9,573 nt of DNA from Trebonia sp036509215 (GTDB lineage: Bacteria; Actinomycetota; Actinomycetes; Streptosporangiales; Streptosporangiaceae), in assembly GCA_036509215.1 (NCBI GenBank), contig DATCGA010000202.1, positions 1 through 9,573 on the forward strand, read 5' to 3'. The position numbers and the translations under genes were made by a program. Below, piece after piece: positions 5,921-9,573 of this stretch. The notes beneath the pieces were generated by a model that was given only the letters and a program-made list of their open reading frames with translations, was not told the origin of the DNA and made no database searches. Every line of letters begins with the position of its first letter. Position 1 is the stretch's first letter.

Positions 5921-7069
5921 AGATGGATGCGGCGGCATCGCAAGCTCCTGGCCTGGACGGCGGGGAGCCTTGCCCTGCTGCTTGTCGGGCTCACCGTGAC
6001 CGGCTATGCGATGTTTCGTCATTTCAACGACAACATCGCCCAGGCCAACATCAGCGGGCTGCTCGGCAAAAGGCCGGCCGACCTGCACCCGCAGGCGGAG
6101 AACATCGTCGTCATCGGGTCGGACAGCCGACAGGGCATCGCCGCGCAGTACGGCGAGGGCCTGACCACCGACCAGTCGGACACGCTGATGGTCATCCACA
6201 TACCGGCCGACCGGCAGTGGGCCGAGGTGATGTCGATCCCGCGCGACTCGTGGGTGAACATCCCGTCCTGCAAGATGGGCGACGGCCGGCTGTCGTCGCC
6301 GACCGAGTTCAAGATCAACGAGGCGTTCGCGCTCGGCAACCTGCACGGGAACCACACCGGGCTCGGCGCCGCCTGCACGGTCAAGACGATCGAGCAGGAC
6401 ACCGGGATCTACGTCAACCACTTCATCGTGGTCAACTTCACCGGCTTCATGAGCATGGTGGCGGCGCTCGGCGGGGTTGAGGAGTGCAGCCCGGTGCCGC
6501 TCGACGCCCCAGGGTCCGGGCTCGACCTGTCGGCCGGGCACCACATGCTGAACCCGACCGAGGCGCTCGCCTACGTGCGAGCCAGGTACGGGCTCGGCGA
6601 CGGCAGCGACCTGGAGCGGATCGTCCGTCAGCAGGCGTTCATGACCTCGCTGATCAGCCGGGCGAAGGGCGAGCTCTACAACCCGCTGGCCGTCTACCAG
6701 TTCCTCGACGCGGCCACCCAGTCGCTCACGATCGACAGCCAGCTCGGCGGCCTGATGGGCCTCTACAACCTCGACCAGTCGCTGCGCTCCATCCCGACGA
6801 GCAAGATCGCGTTCTTCGCGCTGCCCAACTTTCCGCGCGCAGAGGTCGTGCCGTCCGACACCGCGAACGTGCTGTGGACCCAGCCGGAGGACAGGAAGAT
6901 CTTCGCCTCCTTCCGCGACGACGTGCCCGCCAGTGCGTCGATCTTCGCGACGACGCCGCCGCAGGCCAAGCTGACGAGCGGCCGCCCCGGCAAGTTCGGC
7001 GTCTTGCCCGCCTCGCCGTCGGTGGACATCTCCTCGCGCACCGCCGGCCAGAACATCTGCGTCAGTTAA
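5912..7069 (+). CDS. LytR-CpsA-Psr (LCP) family cell-wall glycopolymer ligase, copy 1
   Basis: This 385-residue protein has a short basic N-terminus, one membrane helix (about 12-34) and an extracellular LCP domain. Catalytic-site motifs are SDSR (70-73), Asp90 in QSDTLMVIHI, IPRDSWV (109-115), KINEAFALG (134-142), and YVRARYGLGDGSD followed by RIVRQQ (221-241). LCP enzymes transfer glycans such as teichoic acids, capsule or arabinogalactan from a lipid pyrophosphate carrier onto peptidoglycan. The conserved Arg and Asp residues bind the pyrophosphate and Mg2+. Four Cys outside the membrane helix (120, 155, 192, 383) recur in copy 2. GTG 5912 is chosen because a TANNNT hexamer ends seven bases before it. 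ATG 5927 is an alternative that would leave only a short leader. Copy 2 follows after 82 bases. It is divergent from the glycan-modification genes, consistent with a shared pathway. It lacks a C-terminal LytR_C domain. Confidence 0.93.
   Translation: MTNRWMRRHRKLLAWTAGSLALLLVGLTVTGYAMFRHFNDNIAQANISGLLGKRPADLHPQAENIVVIGSDSRQGIAAQYGEGLTTDQSDTLMVIHIPADRQWAEVMSIPRDSWVNIPSCKMGDGRLSSPTEFKINEAFALGNLHGNHTGLGAACTVKTIEQDTGIYVNHFIVVNFTGFMSMVAALGGVEECSPVPLDAPGSGLDLSAGHHMLNPTEALAYVRARYGLGDGSDLERIVRQQAFMTSLISRAKGELYNPLAVYQFLDAATQSLTIDSQLGGLMGLYNLDQSLRSIPTSKIAFFALPNFPRAEVVPSDTANVLWTQPEDRKIFASFRDDVPASASIFATTPPQAKLTSGRPGKFGVLPASPSVDISSRTAGQNICVS
6390..6448 (+). repeat. 59-base direct repeat shared with 7669-7727 (duplicated LCP core)
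   Basis: These 59 bases are identical, silent positions included, to 7669-7727 in the second LCP gene. Another identical run of 30 bases pairs 6179-6208 with 7458-7487. Both fall at matching places in the proteins, so they are parts of one gene-length tandem duplication and not a separate element. Confidence 0.9.
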
Positions 7070-7151
7070 TTATCACTGCTAACGGCATGGCCGACCCGCC
7101 TGGGGGGAAGTTCTGTCTTGGGTTGAGGGACGCGGGTTTTTAGTTCGGGCG
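7070..7151. other. Spacer between the two LCP genes
   Basis: These 82 bases hold no convincing gene. ACCCGC (7094-7099) could pair with GCGGGT (7132-7137), followed by a run of five T, but the 32-base loop makes an intrinsic terminator weak. TTAGTT (7140-7145) lies six bases before GTG 7152 and is a poor match to TANNNT. Read-through from copy 1 or a weak own promoter are both possible. Confidence 0.4.
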
Positions 7152-8387
7152 GTGTGGCGGCGCATGCTCCAGAAGGCCGGGCGGTCACTAGGACACTGGC
7201 TCCGGCACTGGCCCCGCCGGAAGATCATCGCCTGCGGGGGCGGCTTCCTGGCCCTGCTGCTCATCGGGGTCACCACGACCGGGTACGAGATCCTGCACCA
7301 CCTCAACGCCAACATCCAGCAGGACGACATCAGCGGCCTGCTCGGCGCCCAGCCGGTGAACACGCATCCGCAGGCCGAGAACATCATGGTCGTCGGATCG
7401 GACTCGCGGGACGGGCTCAACCCCTCGTACGGCACCGGCCTGGTCACCGATCAGTCCGACACGCTGATGGTCATCCACATACCGGCCAGCCGGCAGTGGG
7501 CCGAGGTGATGTCGATACCCCGCGACTCGTGGGTGAGCATCCCCGCCTGCGAGATGGGCGACCGCCAGCTGTCCTCGCCGACCCAGTTCAAGATCAACGA
7601 GGCGTTCGCGATCGGCAACCTCGACGGGAACCACACCCGGCTGGGCGTGGCCTGCACGGTCAAGACCGTCGAGCAGGACACCGGGATCTACGTCAACCAC
7701 TTCATCGTGGTCAACTTCACCGGCTTCGAGAACATGGTGGCGGCGCTCGGCGGCGTTGACGAGTGCAACCCGACCCCGATCGACGACCCGAACTCGGGCC
7801 TGCGCCTGTCGGCCGGCAGCCACCTGCTGACCCCGGCCCAGGCCCTCGGCTACGTGCGGGCCAGGTACACGCTGGGCGACGGGAGCGACCTGGAGCGGAT
7901 CGGGCGCCAGCAGGCGTTCATGTCGTCGCTGGTCAGCCGGGTGCGCAGCGAGCTCTACAACCCGCTCGCCATCTACCGGTTCCTCGACGCGTTCACCAGC
8001 TCGCTGACCGTCGACACCCAGCTCGGCGGCATCACCGGCCTGTACGACCTGGGCCAGTCGCTGCGCGCGATCCCGTCGAGCAAGATCGCGTTCTTCACGC
8101 TGCCGAACCACACCGACCCGACCGCCACCGCCAACGTGCTGTGGACGCAGCCGGAGGACGGCCAGATCTTCGCCTCCTTCCGCGACGACGTGCCGGCCAG
8201 CGGCTCGCTCTTCGGCGCCTCGACGACGACGGCCTCGGGGTCTGCGTCGAAGACAGAGCCGGCGTCGGCTCCCCCCTCGACGGCCGGTCACCCGCTGTCT
8301 GTCAGCCCGAGCCCGTCCGCCAGCCCGTCCGCCAGCCCGCTGGCGATCCAGGCGCGAACGGCCAACCAGTCGATCTGCGCCGGCTAG
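7152..8387 (+). CDS. LytR-CpsA-Psr (LCP) family cell-wall glycopolymer ligase, copy 2
   Basis: This 411-residue protein is a clear paralogue of copy 1. It has an Arg/Trp/His-rich cytoplasmic N-terminus (1-24), a membrane helix (about 25-45), then the LCP domain with SDSR (83-86), Asp103, IPRDSWV (122-128), KINEAFAIG (147-155), YVRARYTLGDGSD (234-246) and RIGRQQ (249-254). All expected active-site residues seen in copy 1 are kept. It differs mainly in the N-terminus and in a Ser/Pro/Ala-rich linker at about 355-398 that ends in the same ARTAxQxIC-type tail as copy 1. Extracytoplasmic Cys are at 133, 168, 205 and 409. The linker may span the wall or hold the tail away from the catalytic domain. 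The GTG at 7152 has no ribosome site and only a weak -10-like hexamer. It probably attaches the same or a related glycan to peptidoglycan, with redundancy or division of labour between the copies. Confidence 0.93.
   Translation: MWRRMLQKAGRSLGHWLRHWPRRKIIACGGGFLALLLIGVTTTGYEILHHLNANIQQDDISGLLGAQPVNTHPQAENIMVVGSDSRDGLNPSYGTGLVTDQSDTLMVIHIPASRQWAEVMSIPRDSWVSIPACEMGDRQLSSPTQFKINEAFAIGNLDGNHTRLGVACTVKTVEQDTGIYVNHFIVVNFTGFENMVAALGGVDECNPTPIDDPNSGLRLSAGSHLLTPAQALGYVRARYTLGDGSDLERIGRQQAFMSSLVSRVRSELYNPLAIYRFLDAFTSSLTVDTQLGGITGLYDLGQSLRAIPSSKIAFFTLPNHTDPTATANVLWTQPEDGQIFASFRDDVPASGSLFGASTTTASGSASKTEPASAPPSTAGHPLSVSPSPSASPSASPLAIQARTANQSICAG
8310..8340 (+). repeat. 12-base tandem repeat in the LCP copy 2 linker
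   Basis: The unit AGCCCGTCCGCC occurs twice (8310-8321 and 8322-8333), followed by a partial third copy (8334-8340). It encodes Ser-Pro-Ser-Ala repeats in the extracytoplasmic linker. Such units can change number by slippage and so alter linker length. Confidence 0.8.
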
Positions 8388-8409
8388 GCCCCGTCCTCCC
8401 CTCGCCCGC

Positions 8410-8415
8410 TACCGT
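8410..8415 (+). promoter_or_regulatory. Candidate leaderless promoter -10 for the phosphatase-like gene
   Basis: TACCGT fits TANNNT and ends seven bases before the GTG at 8423, the same spacing as at the first LCP gene. The 35-base gap after the LCP copy 2 stop has no ribosome site and no clear -35. The gene could also be co-transcribed with the LCP genes. Confidence 0.4.
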
Positions 8416-8422
8416 TGGCCAG

Positions 8423-9573
8423 GTGAGGAGCTGGGTGCGACGCGCGTGGCCGGCGGTCGCCGGCGTGGCCCTGGGCGCCGCGCTGGCGGTGCCGCTGCTC
8501 GGCGCGCCCGCCGCCGGGGCTTCGGTCGCGTCGGCCCCCGCCGCCGAGTCGTCGCCCGTCGCGGCGTCGGCGGCCGCTGCCCCCGGGCTCCTCGGCGGGC
8601 CAGGGGTCCGGCACGTGGTGATCGTCGGCATCTCCGGGCTGCGCTGGAATCAGGTGACCCCGGCGGCCGCCCCGGAGCTGTGGCGGCTGGCCGACGGCGG
8701 CTCCGTCGGCTCGCTGGTCGACTACGCCCAGCAGCCGCTGTCCTGCCCGGCCGACGGCTGGCTGACGCTCAACGCGGCCGCCCGCGCCCAGGGCCCGCGC
8801 CCGTGCGCGCCGTCGCCCGCCGTCGTCCCCGACGGCGCCGGGGCCAGCGTTCCCGCGATGCCGCAGATCATCGCGGACAACCAGGGCTTCCACGAGTCGC
8901 CTGACTGGGGGCTGCTGGGCTCGCTGGCGAGCTGCTCGACCGCCGTCGGCCCGGGCGCGGCCCTCGCGCTGGCGTCGCCGGCGGGCGTGGTCTCCTCATA
9001 CCTGCGCTTCGCCGGGGAGCTGTCGGCGGGGGTGCTGGCCCGCTGCCCGCTGACCGTCGTCGACCTGGGCCAAATCGGAGGTATCGAACGGACCGGTGTT
9101 TCCGCCGCCGACCGCCTGCTCGCCCGGATCGCGGCCGAACTGCCCGCGGGCACCCTGCTTCTGGTCACCGCGCCGGGCGCGGCGGTCGCGCCCGGGCAGA
9201 GCGGCACCCCGGCCGGCCCCCCGCACCTGATGACGGTCGTGGTCAGCGGCCCGGGGTTCGCCGACGGACTGCTCTCCTCCACCTCCACCAGGCGGCCGGG
9301 GATCGTGACGCTGACCGACCTGACCCCGACGGTGGCGGCCTGGCTCGGCCGCGCGGTCCCGGCCGGGACCGTCGGCGCGCGGATCGGCCGGGCGCCGCGC
9401 GGCGGGCTGGCGGCGACGATCCGGGGGCTGCTCGGCCGGGACACGGCTGAGCAGGTCTGGCTGGCCACCCACGGCTGGTTCTTCGCCGGCTACGCGCTGG
9501 CCGTCGCCGTCGCCTTCGGCCTGCCCGGGCTGCTCTTCTGGGGCGCTGACGAGGAACGCCGGCGCGCCCGGGC
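8423..9573 (+). CDS. Secreted/membrane protein with alkaline-phosphatase-like ectodomain (3' end cut by window edge)
   Basis: From GTG 8423 the frame is open for 383 codons to the edge. The N-terminus is basic followed by a hydrophobic stretch (11-32), a signal peptide or anchor, then an Ala/Ser/Pro linker to about 60. The ectodomain begins with VRHVVIVGISGLRW (62-75) and contains SCPADGWLTLNAAARA (107-122), HLMTVVVSGPGFADG (268-282) and GIVTLTDLTPTVAAWLG (293-309). These follow the order of alkaline-phosphatase/sulfatase-fold enzymes, especially the TDLxPT block. A membrane helix (about 352-373) follows, with a basic DEERRRAR stretch after it, so more membrane segments probably lie beyond the edge. 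The usual metal-binding Asp/His positions look substituted, so catalytic activity is doubtful. Similar integral membrane proteins of unknown function occur in actinomycetes. A role in glycan or lipid-carrier metabolism is only suggested by its LCP neighbours. Confidence 0.75.
   Translation, partial: MRSWVRRAWPAVAGVALGAALAVPLLGAPAAGASVASAPAAESSPVAASAAAAPGLLGGPGVRHVVIVGISGLRWNQVTPAAAPELWRLADGGSVGSLVDYAQQPLSCPADGWLTLNAAARAQGPRPCAPSPAVVPDGAGASVPAMPQIIADNQGFHESPDWGLLGSLASCSTAVGPGAALALASPAGVVSSYLRFAGELSAGVLARCPLTVVDLGQIGGIERTGVSAADRLLARIAAELPAGTLLLVTAPGAAVAPGQSGTPAGPPHLMTVVVSGPGFADGLLSSTSTRRPGIVTLTDLTPTVAAWLGRAVPAGTVGARIGRAPRGGLAATIRGLLGRDTAEQVWLATHGWFFAGYALAVAVAFGLPGLLFWGADEERRRAR

Noticed and set aside
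7094..7141. Intrinsic terminator between the two LCP genes (ACCCGC/GCGGGT plus five T).
   Set aside because: The stem is only six base pairs with a 32-base loop, and the T-run overlaps the only promoter-like bases of the next gene. It is too weak to annotate as a terminator.
7118..7151. Promoter for LCP copy 2 (TTGGGT at 7118, TTAGTT at 7140).
   Set aside because: The -10 lacks the second-position A of TANNNT and the -35 is poor. The spacing fits but the evidence is thinner than at 5912 or 8423.
7188..8291. Long minus-strand open frame (367 codons) opposite the second LCP gene.
   Set aside because: It is antisense to a well-supported LCP gene, its translation is Arg/Val/Asp/Gly-rich as expected of the reverse of GC-rich codons, and a similar shadow lies opposite the first LCP gene.
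8384..9472. Minus-strand open frames opposite the phosphatase-like gene.
   Set aside because: They have low-complexity Ala/Arg/Gly/Pro translations without motifs, whereas the plus frame shows a signal peptide, fold motifs and a membrane helix.

Overview
The window is very GC-rich chromosomal DNA with many GTG starts, short 4-base gene overlaps and LytR-CpsA-Psr (LCP) cell-wall ligases. This fits a high-GC actinomycete. The genus cannot be fixed from the sequence. There are no RNA genes, insertion sequences, CRISPR arrays or stretches of more than 300 bases without a gene. Ten protein genes account for nearly all of it, and the two outermost run off the window edges.

Left part (1-5877, all minus strand, transcribed right to left). 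In transcription order it holds a left-handed beta-helix acyltransferase (5158-5877), then five consecutive, mutually dissimilar class I SAM-dependent methyltransferases (4451-5131, 3604-4476 of the FkbM family, 2933-3607, 2116-2931, 1330-2061), then a Wzx-type polysaccharide flippase (1-1333, C-terminus cut off). Most junctions are tight: a 26-base overlap, two GTGA start/stop overlaps and a one-base gap. The only larger break, 54 AT-rich bases at 2062-2115, carries a plausible leaderless promoter and a nested inverted repeat. This looks like the decoration and export section of a surface-glycan cluster. No glycosyltransferase or nucleotide-sugar gene is in view, so assembly enzymes must lie elsewhere, probably beyond the left edge.

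Centre (5878-5911). A 34-base AT-rich divergent spacer separates the two halves. It contains back-to-back -10-like hexamers sharing the same bases, and an imperfect palindrome over the start codon of the right-hand gene.

Right part (5912-9573, all plus strand). Two tandem LCP-family genes (5912-7069 and 7152-8387) are clearly recent duplicates. They are followed by a secreted or membrane-anchored protein with an alkaline-phosphatase-like ectodomain whose usual metal ligands appear to be missing (8423 to beyond the right edge).

Working model (inference): a lipid-linked glycan is O-acylated and methylated at several positions by the left-hand enzymes, flipped by the Wzx-like protein, and attached to peptidoglycan by the LCP pair. 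The role of the phosphatase-like protein is unknown.
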